Source: Verrucomicrobiota bacterium (GTDB lineage Bacteria > Verrucomicrobiota > Verrucomicrobiia > Limisphaerales > VHDF01). Taken from it: a DNA stretch of 64,000 nt. Under the pieces are notes generated by a model. That model searched no databases. It was given only the letters and a program-made list of their open reading frames with translations, and was not told where the DNA came from. A program made the position numbers and the translations under genes. Of this stretch, positions 7,774-15,936 are shown one piece after another. Each line of letters begins with the position of its first letter. Position 1 is the first letter of the stretch. The stretch is from assembly GCA_016871495.1 (NCBI GenBank), contig VHDF01000015.1, forward strand, positions 1 through 64,000, in the 5' to 3' direction.

Positions 7774-10116
7774 ATGCACACCAACTTCCGACGGATCGGC
7801 CCGTCCCTCGCCGTCCTCATCATGGCCTGGACGCTGGGTCTTCATGCCGCTCAACCCGGACCCAAACTCCCCGGCACCGACGACCTCACCGCCAGCGGTG
7901 ATCTTTCCGCACTCATGGTAGATGGCATCCGGAAGTTCCTGCTGCGCGAAATCGACCTGAGCCATGAGCGTCGGTCCACGCTCTGGAAAAGAAACCTTTC
8001 GTCCGCCCAGGCTTTCGACCAATCCATCGCCCCCAATCGCGAGCGCCTGGCCCGTTACATCGGCGCCATGGATCCACGCCTGCCCATGATGGCGCTCGAC
8101 TATGTCGGAAGCACCGAACTGTCCTCCAAATGGGCCGAATCGGAAGGCTGCGCCATCTACGCGGTCCGATGGCAGGTGTTTAGCCGCGTTTACGGGGAAG
8201 GACTTCTCCTGCAACCCAAGACCACACCTCGCGCCGCCGTCGTGGTCCTGCCCGACGCCGATCAAACCCCGGAAAGCCTTGCCGGGCTCGGCTCCTCCGT
8301 TCCCTTGGAACATCAGATTGCCCGCCGTCTCGCCGAAAGCGGATGCCTCGTCGTCGTCCCCGCGCTCGTCGATCGTTCCGATATCCACTCGGGCAACCGC
8401 GCCATCCATCGATTCACCAACCAGCCGCATCGTGAATGGCTCTACCGGCAAGCGTACCAAATGGGACGGCACCCGGTGGGCTACGAAGTTCAAAAAGTTC
8501 GCTCTTTGCTCGACTGGATGGAGCGCTTTAAACGCAATGCCAATCTCAAGCTGGGTGTTTGGGGCTGGGGAGAAGGCGGCCTGATCGCCTTGCACACCGG
8601 AGCCCTCGACCCCCGCCTCGACGTCATCGGGGTCAGCGGTCATTTCGGACCCCGGAACAAAGTCTGGGAAGAGCCGATCTATCGAAACATTTGGGGGGGG
8701 CTGGAAGAGTTTCCCGACGCGGAACTCGCCGCCATGGCGGCCCCGCGCCACGTCATCATCGAAGCCGTCCCCGGCCCTGTCGTTGCCGGACCTCCGCCGG
8801 CTCGACCGGGCCGAAGCGGCGCGGCCCCCGGCAAACTTTCCCCCATCCCGGTCAACGAGGTCCAGACGGAGGTCCAGCGCGCCAGCACGCTTGTGCCACA
8901 AATCGGCGGCAAGCCTTGGGGGCTAACGCTCGTCATTCCACCCGATCCATCGTCCGCCCGTCCCGGCACCGAGCCGGCTCTGCGCGAATTCCTCACCGCC
9001 CTCGGCATTCCCGCGCTGCGACCGGCCGGACCGCTGACGCAAAGCCGTCCCATCGCCTCCGAGATCATTTACGACCGCCAGCAGCGCACCCTCGAGGAAT
9101 TGGTGGATCACACTCAACACCTTCTGCTCATCTCGGAGCGGACGCGCCAAAGCAATTTCTGGAGCCAGCTCAAAGCCGAGCCCGATTGGTCTGAGAAGGC
9201 GGCGCCTCATCGCGATCGATTCTGGAACGAAGTCATCGGCAAATTCCCGCCCGCATCGCTCCCCGCCAATCCTCGCTCGCGCCTCTCGGAAGCCAACGCC
9301 CGTTGGGCCAGCTACGATGTCATGCTCGACGTTTGGCCCGACGTCTTCGCCTGGGGTTTGCTGCTGCTGCCCACGGATCTCAAACCCGGAGAAAAACGGC
9401 CTGTCGTCGTCTGCCAGCATGGCCTGGAAGGGGTGCCGGTGGACACCGTTAACCCGGCGGGAAAACCCGGCTATGACGCCTACAAATCCTACGCCGCCAA
9501 GCTGGCAGAACGCGGCTTCATCGTCTTTGCGCCGCACAATCCCTATCGGGGCATGGATCGCTTTCGCGTGCTGCAACGGATGGCCAACCCGCTCCGGAAG
9601 TCCCTCTTTTCTGTCATCATCGCCCAGCACGAGCGCATCCTCGACTGGCTTGAATCGCTGCCGTTCGTGGACTCCAAACGCATCGGCTTCTACGGCCTGT
9701 CCTACGGAGGAAAAACCGCCATGCGCGTCCCCGCCGTCGCGGAGCGCTACTGCCTTTCCATATGCTCCGCCGACTTCAACGAGTGGATCAAGAAGAACGC
9801 CACGATCGAGTCGGGCTACAGCTACCTCTACACCATCGAATACGAGATGCCGGAGTTTGATCTCGGCAACACGTTCAATTACGCCGAAATGGCGGGACTG
9901 ATCGCGCCTCGTCCCTTCATGGTCGAGCGCGGACACGACGATGGAGTCGCTCCCGACGAATGGGTCGCCCACGAGTACGCCAAAGTCCGCCGCCTGTTCG
10001 CCAAACTCGGTCTTCCGGGAAAAACGGAAATCGAGTTCTTCAACGGTCCCCACACCATCAACGGCCAGGCTACATACGACTTTCTCCATCGTCATCTCGA
10101 CTGGCCTAAACGTTGA
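7774..10116 (+). CDS. Large secreted protein with two alpha/beta-hydrolase lobes (dienelactone-hydrolase/acetylxylan-esterase type)
   Basis: The ATG at 7774 has a purine-rich ribosome site (GAGGGAAGAAG) and opens a signal peptide (MHTNFRRIGPSLAVLIMAWT), so 780 residues is preferred over the longer in-frame upstream ORF. The C-terminal half is an active-looking hydrolase: nucleophile elbow GLSYGG, an acidic GHDDGVAPDE region, and a terminal GPHTINGQ histidine. The N-terminal half also has a hydrolase-like fold pattern, but its elbow reads GWGEGG with no serine, so it is probably non-catalytic. The likely role is removal of ester groups from polysaccharides or a related periplasmic ester hydrolysis. 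It overlaps the next gene's earliest start by a few bases. Confidence 0.8.
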   Translation: MHTNFRRIGPSLAVLIMAWTLGLHAAQPGPKLPGTDDLTASGDLSALMVDGIRKFLLREIDLSHERRSTLWKRNLSSAQAFDQSIAPNRERLARYIGAMDPRLPMMALDYVGSTELSSKWAESEGCAIYAVRWQVFSRVYGEGLLLQPKTTPRAAVVVLPDADQTPESLAGLGSSVPLEHQIARRLAESGCLVVVPALVDRSDIHSGNRAIHRFTNQPHREWLYRQAYQMGRHPVGYEVQKVRSLLDWMERFKRNANLKLGVWGWGEGGLIALHTGALDPRLDVIGVSGHFGPRNKVWEEPIYRNIWGGLEEFPDAELAAMAAPRHVIIEAVPGPVVAGPPPARPGRSGAAPGKLSPIPVNEVQTEVQRASTLVPQIGGKPWGLTLVIPPDPSSARPGTEPALREFLTALGIPALRPAGPLTQSRPIASEIIYDRQQRTLEELVDHTQHLLLISERTRQSNFWSQLKAEPDWSEKAAPHRDRFWNEVIGKFPPASLPANPRSRLSEANARWASYDVMLDVWPDVFAWGLLLLPTDLKPGEKRPVVVCQHGLEGVPVDTVNPAGKPGYDAYKSYAAKLAERGFIVFAPHNPYRGMDRFRVLQRMANPLRKSLFSVIIAQHERILDWLESLPFVDSKRIGFYGLSYGGKTAMRVPAVAERYCLSICSADFNEWIKKNATIESGYSYLYTIEYEMPEFDLGNTFNYAEMAGLIAPRPFMVERGHDDGVAPDEWVAHEYAKVRRLFAKLGLPGKTEIEFFNGPHTINGQATYDFLHRHLDWPKR

Positions 10117-10130
10117 ACGTGAGGTGCGGC

Positions 10131-10814
10131 ATGCCCGCTCAAGCGCTCCCGGATTGCCAATGGCTGCGTTACGGTCCTCATGCCATTCTTCTCCGATGGT
10201 CCGCACCCCTGTCGGGTCCGCAGTGCCGGCAAAGAGACGGCTGGGTTCAGGCTCTCTCCCGCTTGCCAGCCACTGAATTGGTCGAGGCCGTTCCCTCCTT
10301 CCAAAGCCTGCTTCTGGAATTCCCTCCCGGCACAGAAGACCCGATGGGACGCGCCCAACAGCTCTGGGCCAGCCGGCCTCTTGCAGCCGAGCCGCCCCTC
10401 CGTCCTCTCACCCGGCACCTCATCCCCTGTCGCTACGATGGACCCGACCTCGAACGCGTCGCCCGGTGGTGCGGCCGCACCGTGCAGGAAGTGATCGAGC
10501 TTCATGCAGGTGCCACCTATCAAGTCGAATGCTTGGGATTCTCGCCAGGCTTTGCTTACCTTCATGGACTCCCAGCCGCTTTGCATGCCCCGCGGCTCGA
10601 GACCCCGCGTCCACGCATCCCCGCCGGCTCCGTGGCCATCGGCGGATCTCACGCAGGAGTCTATCCGTCGGACTCGCCGGGTGGATGGAACATTCTGGGA
10701 CACACCACGGTCCCCGTCTTCAACAAGAACCTCCTCCAAGATCCGGGTCGTCCCGACGAAGCATTCCTGTTTCACCCGGGCGATGTCGTCCGCTTCGTCT
10801 TATCCCCCGGGTGA
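10131..10814 (+). CDS. pxpB: 5-oxoprolinase subunit B (KipI-like)
   Basis: The product (227 residues from ATG 10131, preceded by GAGG six bases upstream) is the PxpB/KipI family (PF02682). The hallmark block GFSPGFAYL and the following PRLETPRPRIPAGSVAIGG, SDSPGGWNILGHT and a C-terminal FLFHPGDVVRF are all present. With PxpC and PxpA it forms the ATP-dependent 5-oxoprolinase that opens 5-oxoproline, a damage product of glutamate and glutamine, to glutamate. The three genes lie in the order B-C-A. Earlier in-frame TTG and GTG codons (10113, 10119) overlap the previous gene and are less likely starts. Confidence 0.93.
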   Translation: MPAQALPDCQWLRYGPHAILLRWSAPLSGPQCRQRDGWVQALSRLPATELVEAVPSFQSLLLEFPPGTEDPMGRAQQLWASRPLAAEPPLRPLTRHLIPCRYDGPDLERVARWCGRTVQEVIELHAGATYQVECLGFSPGFAYLHGLPAALHAPRLETPRPRIPAGSVAIGGSHAGVYPSDSPGGWNILGHTTVPVFNKNLLQDPGRPDEAFLFHPGDVVRFVLSPG

Positions 10815-10863
10815 ACGGAACCTGGATCCACCAAGGCGTCCGATCGCTTGACCTCGTCTCTGC

Positions 10864-11769
10864 GTGTCCTCCGAATTCACCCCGATTCTTCGAGTCCTCC
10901 AACCCGGCCTTGGTCTGACGGTGCAGGATCAGGGACGTCCTGGATGGAAACGATTCGGCGTGCCTGCCAGCGGCGCAATGGACCCTCATGCCGCGCGCTG
11001 GGCCAACCGGTTGGTCGGCAATCCCGACACCCATCCTGTGCTCGAGATGGCTTTTCAAGGCGCCAAGTTGGAGCTCCTGCAAGCCGCCTGGATCGGGCTG
11101 GCCGGGGCGGAACAAGGTTGTGCGATCGCGAGTTGGACCGCCCGCCTCCTGGGTCTCGGGACGATCCTGTCGTTTCCCCAGAATCAGGCCGGAGTCTGGG
11201 CCTACCTCGCGGTTCGGGGCGAATTGGCCGTCACCTCCTTTCTTGGCAGCGCGAGCACCGAAACTCGGTCGGGTCTCGGCACAAATCTCACTTCGGGGGA
11301 CGTGCTTTGCCTGCGTACCCCCACCTCGCCATGGCTGGAAGTTTCCGTGACCTCACGCCGGGTTCCTACGCACGAGATGAATCGGCATGAATGTTCCGAT
11401 ATCCAGGTGGTTCCCGGTCCTGATTGGGCTTCTTTTGCGCCACAAGCCCGCCAACATTTGTTGAACTACCCCTGGCGGGTTTCACCTCAATCGAATCGCG
11501 TCGGCTATCGCCTCGAAGGCGAGCCTCTGCCCGTCGCGCCCCTGCTGGGTTCGCACCCCAACTCAACTTCGAACGTTCCCAGCGAACCCATGGTGCTCGG
11601 GACGGTCCAAGTCCCGACGTCCGGACTTCCAGTGGTAGTGATGCGAGATGGACCCACCCTCGGTGGATATTCCAAAATCGCGGTCATCACGGACGAGGGC
11701 CTCGCTCGTCTGGCCCAAATCCGGCCTGGCCGGTGCATCCGATTCATCGAAGCGACGTATGGAACTTAA
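10864..11769 (+). CDS. pxpC: 5-oxoprolinase subunit C (KipA-like, biotin-dependent carboxyltransferase family)
   Basis: The 301-residue protein starts at GTG 10864 (MSSEFTPILRVLQPG) and belongs to PF02626. LTVQDQGRPGW, GVPASGAMDPHAA and the C-terminal block with TVQVPTSGLPVVVMRDGPTLGGY are the conserved family blocks. It is the partner of PxpB in the 5-oxoprolinase complex. It lies 49 bases after pxpB, and its last 11 bases overlap the start of pxpA, which implies translational coupling of the last two subunits. Confidence 0.93.
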   Translation: MSSEFTPILRVLQPGLGLTVQDQGRPGWKRFGVPASGAMDPHAARWANRLVGNPDTHPVLEMAFQGAKLELLQAAWIGLAGAEQGCAIASWTARLLGLGTILSFPQNQAGVWAYLAVRGELAVTSFLGSASTETRSGLGTNLTSGDVLCLRTPTSPWLEVSVTSRRVPTHEMNRHECSDIQVVPGPDWASFAPQARQHLLNYPWRVSPQSNRVGYRLEGEPLPVAPLLGSHPNSTSNVPSEPMVLGTVQVPTSGLPVVVMRDGPTLGGYSKIAVITDEGLARLAQIRPGRCIRFIEATYGT

Positions 11770-12541
11770 TTGTGATCTGGGTGAAGGCGAATCCCCGCGC
11801 CGCACGGTCGCCCTGCTCCGGCTCGTCACGGCTTGCAATATCGCCAGCGGCGGCCACGCCGGAACCATCAAGTCCATGAGCTTCTGCTTGAACCAGGCAG
11901 GAAAACTGGGCGTCAAAGCCGGAGCCCACCCGGGAATTGCCCAAGGCGCTGGCTTCGGACGCCAGGCCGCGCCCGTCACGGAGTCCGAACTTGAAATGAT
12001 CCTCCTCCACCAAGTGAGCGCCTTCAATCAGCTCGCACTTCGGCTCAAGGTTCGGCCGCATCACGTCAAATTGCACGGCGCGCTCTATCTCGCCACAGAA
12101 CATTCGCCCGCACTCGCCCGGCATTACATTGAAATCATGCGGAAATACTGGCCCGGACTCGTGGTCTACGGCCTCGCAGGCGGACGCGTGGAAAAATCGG
12201 CCCGCCGCGCAGGCCATCCATTCCAGGCCGAGGCTTTTGCGGACCGTGTTTATCGATCCAGCGGACACCTTCTCTCTCGAACCGAACCCAAAGCCATTCT
12301 TCACGACGCCAGAGATATCGTCGCTCAGGCGATCGACATCACGAGGAAATACCAAGTCCGCACTTTCGATGGAGCGATGATCCGTATCCGTGCGGACACC
12401 CTTTGTGTTCATGGCGACACTCGAGGCGCTCTGGGTGCTCTCCGCTCGATCAGAGCGTTGCTTGGATTGAAAAAAAAAACCAGGGAGCCGTCCCCTCGAC
12501 CGAGTCCAAGCCTCGTGCCGTTTCCTAGGGACGGTCGATGA
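11759..12541 (+). CDS. pxpA: 5-oxoprolinase subunit A (LamB/YcsF family)
   Basis: The ATG at 11759 inside the end of pxpC gives MELNCDLGEG, the canonical YcsF/PxpA N-terminus (MxxDLNxDLGEG), so this start is preferred over the longer in-frame ORF. The 260-residue protein shows ACNIASGGHAG, GAHPGIAQ, VKLHGALY and DTLCVHGDT, the conserved acidic/His blocks of PF03746. It supplies the third subunit of ATP-dependent 5-oxoprolinase. A run of eight A's near 12472 encodes Lys in the C-terminal tail, which is longer and more polar than usual. Confidence 0.93.
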   Translation: MELNCDLGEGESPRRTVALLRLVTACNIASGGHAGTIKSMSFCLNQAGKLGVKAGAHPGIAQGAGFGRQAAPVTESELEMILLHQVSAFNQLALRLKVRPHHVKLHGALYLATEHSPALARHYIEIMRKYWPGLVVYGLAGGRVEKSARRAGHPFQAEAFADRVYRSSGHLLSRTEPKAILHDARDIVAQAIDITRKYQVRTFDGAMIRIRADTLCVHGDTRGALGALRSIRALLGLKKKTREPSPRPSPSLVPFPRDGR

Positions 12542-12588
12542 TCGGAGTTCACTTGACCACCTCGCCAAGTGGTCGCATTTTCCATTAC

Positions 12589-13092
12589 ATGATCAAACGA
12601 CTTATCTTGATTTTCGCCTTCACCTCGGGCCTCAGCGTTTCGTCAATTAAAGCCGCGGAGCTCTTCCTCCAAATAGACGGGGTAGATGGTGACGCGAAAG
12701 AAAAGTCCTATGAAAAGCACATTGTTGCGGACTCCTATCAGTTGGATTTCCAGACTCGGGGCACCTTCCGATTCGCTTTTGGGAAATCCCTTGATATCGC
12801 CACGGTGCCTCTGATGCTGAATGGCGCCAGCGGCAAGGCAATCAAGAGTGTTGTCCTCCGGGTGGCTGAGCGTGCAGCCACCGGCAGGCGTGATATTTAT
12901 GTGGTGACCCTCGAAGGGGTCACGATTGAATCCGTGGGTTCTTCCGGCCAAAGCGGTGGTGGCACGCCCCGGGAGTCGTTCTCACTCAAATACAACGTCG
13001 TGCGCTGGGATTACAAAGCCTATGGCGCGGATGGCAAACTCTTGAACTCCGTCAGCGCGGGCTGGCATGTCACCGAAAACCGCCCGCTTTGA
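12589..13092 (+). CDS. Sec-exported Hcp-like (type VI tube protein family) protein
   Basis: From ATG 12589 the product is 167 residues; the ATG at 12538 overlaps pxpA but would add 17 residues before the signal peptide. After the signal peptide (MIKRLILIFAFTSGLSVSS to AA) comes LFLQIDGVDGDAKE, then VVLRVAERAA, YVVTLEGVTIESV and SFSLKYNVVRWDY. These are the strand pattern and landmarks of the Hcp family (PF05638). True T6SS Hcp proteins lack a Sec signal and sit in T6SS loci; none is seen here. The protein is therefore probably a periplasmic or extracellular Hcp-fold ring protein of unknown role, paired with the next gene. Confidence 0.75.
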   Translation: MIKRLILIFAFTSGLSVSSIKAAELFLQIDGVDGDAKEKSYEKHIVADSYQLDFQTRGTFRFAFGKSLDIATVPLMLNGASGKAIKSVVLRVAERAATGRRDIYVVTLEGVTIESVGSSGQSGGGTPRESFSLKYNVVRWDYKAYGADGKLLNSVSAGWHVTENRPL

Positions 13093-13159
13093 GCATCGTC
13101 GGCGAATCGCGCCGGTCGCCATCACGGACGAATTTCGAATGCACTTTGGTTCCAGCCGT

Positions 13160-13948
13160 ATGAATCCACAATGCGCCCTGCCCTGCTTGCGCCACCCTTC
13201 AGCCCAGTGGTTTCGCTATGCCGCGGTTCTGAGCATCCTCTGGGTTTCCTGCCATCCCCTCTTCGCCCAGTTGCAGGGATTCATGCGAGTCGGAACCATC
13301 GCCGGCGAAGTCAAGACCTCGACCCACCTCGATTGGAGCGGTTTTGACGCTTCGAGCCTCATCCTTTACCGGCCTCAAGGAAGCCCACGGGTGCAAGCCA
13401 CCTCCGCTTCCTTGTCCAAGCCTTTGGACCGTTCTTCTCCCCTGCTCCACAAAGCTTGTGCCTCCGGGGAAACATTCGCCACCGTCAAGATCGACCTGGC
13501 CCAACCCCGGAGTGGAGCGCCGCTGCTCGTCGTTTACCAACTTATCCTCGAGAACGCCCGCCTTTCCTCCATCAACCAGTCCGGTTCAATCGACGGTGTT
13601 TCGGAATCCTTGGCCATCGATTTTACCAAGTTATCCTGGACCACCCGGCTGCTTTCCACCAACGGGACGGTCGTCAATAAAGGGGCCTTCTGGGATATCG
13701 CGCGGAATCTGGGCGGAGAAACGCTGGGGGAACGCTTCGAAGTCTATGGACTCTCGCTGACCTCCGGCGGCGTTCAGCTGGCCTGGCCCGCCCACCAAGG
13801 ACAGAAATTCAAGATCCTCGGCAGCGCGAAGGTCGAAGGCCCTTATCAATTGGTGCGCGAAATCACCGCGGCGGAAACCGGCGGCCTCGAGATCGTGCTT
13901 CCACCCACTGAACCTTCCTTTTTCTTCAGCGTCCTCAGAGAACTTTGA
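13160..13948 (+). CDS. Second Sec-exported Hcp-like protein with C-terminal extension
   Basis: The start is uncertain; ATG 13160 (262 residues) leaves a good signal peptide ending HPLFAQ. Residues about 40-180 follow the Hcp pattern (FMRVGTIAGEVK, FATVKIDLAQ, YQLILENARLSSINQSG, ESLAIDFTKLSW), though more diverged than in the preceding gene. The remaining 80 residues (LAWPAHQGQKFKILGS through FFFSVL) resemble a small C-terminal beta module common on verrucomicrobial exported proteins. It starts 67 bases after its neighbour's stop, so the two form a tandem pair likely expressed together. Function unknown. Confidence 0.65.
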   Translation: MNPQCALPCLRHPSAQWFRYAAVLSILWVSCHPLFAQLQGFMRVGTIAGEVKTSTHLDWSGFDASSLILYRPQGSPRVQATSASLSKPLDRSSPLLHKACASGETFATVKIDLAQPRSGAPLLVVYQLILENARLSSINQSGSIDGVSESLAIDFTKLSWTTRLLSTNGTVVNKGAFWDIARNLGGETLGERFEVYGLSLTSGGVQLAWPAHQGQKFKILGSAKVEGPYQLVREITAAETGGLEIVLPPTEPSFFFSVLREL

Positions 13949-14057
13949 TCCGGGTTGGTCCTCCGCATTCGCATCAATCTCGGGGACCTTGCACCAAAGC
14001 CACGAGTTCCATCCTGGACTTGTTCCTCCGAATCGGCGACGAACCGGATTCCCATGC

Positions 14058-14786
14058 TCAACCCATGGCACGCGCGAACCGGGCCGCCACTTCCTCCCAG
14101 TGGATCACTTGGTAAAACGCCGCGATGTACTCCGGACGCCGGTTTTGATACTTCAAATAGTAGGCGTGTTCCCAAACATCCAGTCCCAGTAAAGGCGCAT
14201 GATTCTTCATCCAAGGTGAGTCCTGATTCGGAGTGGACTCGATGACGAGCTTCTTCTCCGGAGTCATGGACAACCAAGCCCAACCGCTCCCGAACACCTT
14301 GGTGGCGGCATTCGTAAACCCCTCCTTGAACTTCTCCATGCCCCCGAGATCGCGATCGATCGCGCGCGCCAGCGCGTCGGGGACCTTGCCTCCACCGTTC
14401 CTCTTCATGACGGTCCAAAACTGTGTGTGATTGAGGTGACCTCCCCCGCTGTTGCGAAGGACGGTCCGAACCGCGTCGGGAGCCTGATCCAGGTGCTTGA
14501 CCCAGTCCTCGACCGATCGGGCGGCGAGCGAAGGATGGTCGGCGAAAGCCTTGTTGAGATTGTTGAGAAATGCCTGGTGATGCTTCCCATGATGAATCTG
14601 CATCGTCATGATGTCGATGTGAGGCTCGAGCGCGTCGTGCGGATACGGAAGCGCAGGCAGGGCAAAGGTGGACGCACTGGCTCCAGAGGAATCCAACGTC
14701 GAGGCCAGGGCCAGCGACCCGGCGGCAGCAAGCTTCAAAGCTTGGCGACGATTCAGGGCAAGGGAAGCGGTGCGGGATGTGGTCAT
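14058..14786 (-). CDS. Tat-exported Fe/Mn superoxide dismutase
   Basis: The ATG at 14786 gives a 242-residue protein with a twin-arginine signal (LNRRQALKLAAAGSLALA). The mature enzyme is a full Fe/Mn-SOD: MQIHHGKHHQAF, GGHLNHTQFW, FGSGWAWL and DVWEHAYYLKYQNRR hold the metal ligands (three His and one Asp). It converts superoxide to oxygen and peroxide, here outside the cytoplasm, which is less common than cytosolic SOD and means the metal is loaded before export. A longer upstream reading frame runs into repeat DNA and is rejected. Confidence 0.93.
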   Translation of the reverse strand: MTTSRTASLALNRRQALKLAAAGSLALASTLDSSGASASTFALPALPYPHDALEPHIDIMTMQIHHGKHHQAFLNNLNKAFADHPSLAARSVEDWVKHLDQAPDAVRTVLRNSGGGHLNHTQFWTVMKRNGGGKVPDALARAIDRDLGGMEKFKEGFTNAATKVFGSGWAWLSMTPEKKLVIESTPNQDSPWMKNHAPLLGLDVWEHAYYLKYQNRRPEYIAAFYQVIHWEEVAARFARAMG

Positions 14787-14861
14787 AAAAGTATGATGAT
14801 GGGACAGTATGGACTCGAAGCCGCCACTCCGCAATAGTGATGCGGATGATCCCAGCAGTCC

Positions 14862-15079
14862 CCGTGCATCCCGAAGTGGTCTTTCGTGTGGCGCAGGCTG
14901 CCCAGCCTGCTGTATCGCCGACGGCCAGTCGGCCCGGCGGGTGAGGAACGAGGCCCTTCCATGCTCTCCACGCGCCTGATTTCCTTCGCCGCCCGCAGGC
15001 TGGGCAGCCTGCGAAACAGCAGACAGGGCTGTCTGCGTGACCACGACAACCCGGTCACCGACAACCTCTGGATGCACTG
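14862..15079. repeat. Dispersed repeat R2, full-length copy (about 218 bp)
   Basis: The ends are inverted copies of the shared terminal sequence (CCGTGCATCCCGAAGTGGTC on the left; CAGTGCATCCAGAGGTTGTC read from the right). Flanking 9-bp direct repeats CAGCAGTCC (14853-14861) and CAGCAGTTC (15080-15088) differ at one base, as expected of a target duplication. The interior has nested inverted repeats (GCAGGCTGGGCAGCCTGC). A partial second copy lies at 62527-62640. Confidence 0.7.
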
Positions 15080-15091
15080 CAGCAGTTCTCA

Positions 15092-15224
15092 CCGTGTATC
15101 CCGATGTTGTTGGTAGGGCGGGCCTGTCCCAGCCCGCCGCCCACTGGATGCAAAACATCATGCTCCGGCGGCGCGCCAGGACGGACGCGCCCTACCTGCA
15201 TCACCGGCAACATCGGGAGGCACC
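15092..15224 (+). repeat. Dispersed repeat R1 (MITE-like), copy A
   Basis: This 133-bp unit has inverted ends (GTGTATCCCGATGTTGTTGG on the left, GTGCCTCCCGATGTTGCCGG read from the right) and is flanked by the perfect 10-bp direct repeat GCAGTTCTCA at 15082-15091 and 15225-15234. It sits directly beside R2. Two more copies are at 20388-20520 and 28438-28570. Confidence 0.85.
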
Positions 15225-15234
15225 GCAGTTCTCA

Positions 15235-15936
15235 TGTTGACTCCGCGGCGGCCTCTGCAAGCCCAAGCCCTTCCATTTCCGATACTCTGTGAAGGACTCC
15301 ATCATCCAGCATGTTGGTCTCAATAAACGCGCGCTGCCCCATCGCACTGATCTCGGGTGCCAAGGCAGTCAGATGGCTCCACGCCGAATGTTGACCGCAG
15401 CAGGTGTCAGCGCAGAACCGCTCGAACTCCCAACCACGGACCGGGATCGATCGGCGTCAACGACCAGACACTGCGAGTCTCCAGGACAATGTTGTACCGG
15501 GACTTGGCGGCGAGCTGAACTTGACCGCATCCGACCGCGGGATAAACTGACGATTGTGACGACGATGACCGTGACCACGAAGCGACAGGTGGTCTTGTCG
15601 AAGGCCGTGCCCGAAGGCAAGTGCGCCCGACCAGGAAGCTCCCGGCGGAGCACCGAGGTCGGCGATGGCTCTGATGGAACGCCTGGGTGGGAACCGACCG
15701 AAGCCGGACAGGCTGCAGTGCTCAGGGCACTCGAAGCGGGCCGGCTCGCCCGGCCCAGCACCGCGGTTGAGGAGGCCTTTCCCCGGAACGAGATCATGAA
15801 AGTCCGGGTAGAAAAGCGCAGGTGCAAAAGGTGATCATCGTCCTGGTGATGATCTCCTCAAGGGAGATTCGTGGCCGGTTGAAAATGTAAGCCCCTCGGG
15901 CCTGATCCCGGCAGCGACGCCTATTCATTTCCGACC
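15235..15936. other. Region without a supported gene
   Basis: Both strands carry open frames (15289-15834 plus, 15369-15827 minus), but neither has a recognisable domain or natural composition. On the minus strand a 75-codon open stretch ending at 15232 (containing MLDDGVLHRVSEMEGLGLAE) reads like the tail of a real protein but has no start, so it may be a gene remnant. No clear promoter or RNA structure was seen. Confidence 0.4.

Noticed and set aside
6595-8901. 768-codon minus-strand frame opposite the two hydrolases
   Set aside because: It spans two well-supported plus-strand genes and their intergenic region; this is an effect of high GC content.
12589-13948. Calling the two Hcp-like proteins components of a type VI secretion system
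   Set aside because: Both have Sec signal peptides and no other T6SS gene is present in the window.
15289-15834. Plus-strand frame in the gap after the repeats
   Set aside because: No start signal, domain or natural composition; the opposite strand is open too.
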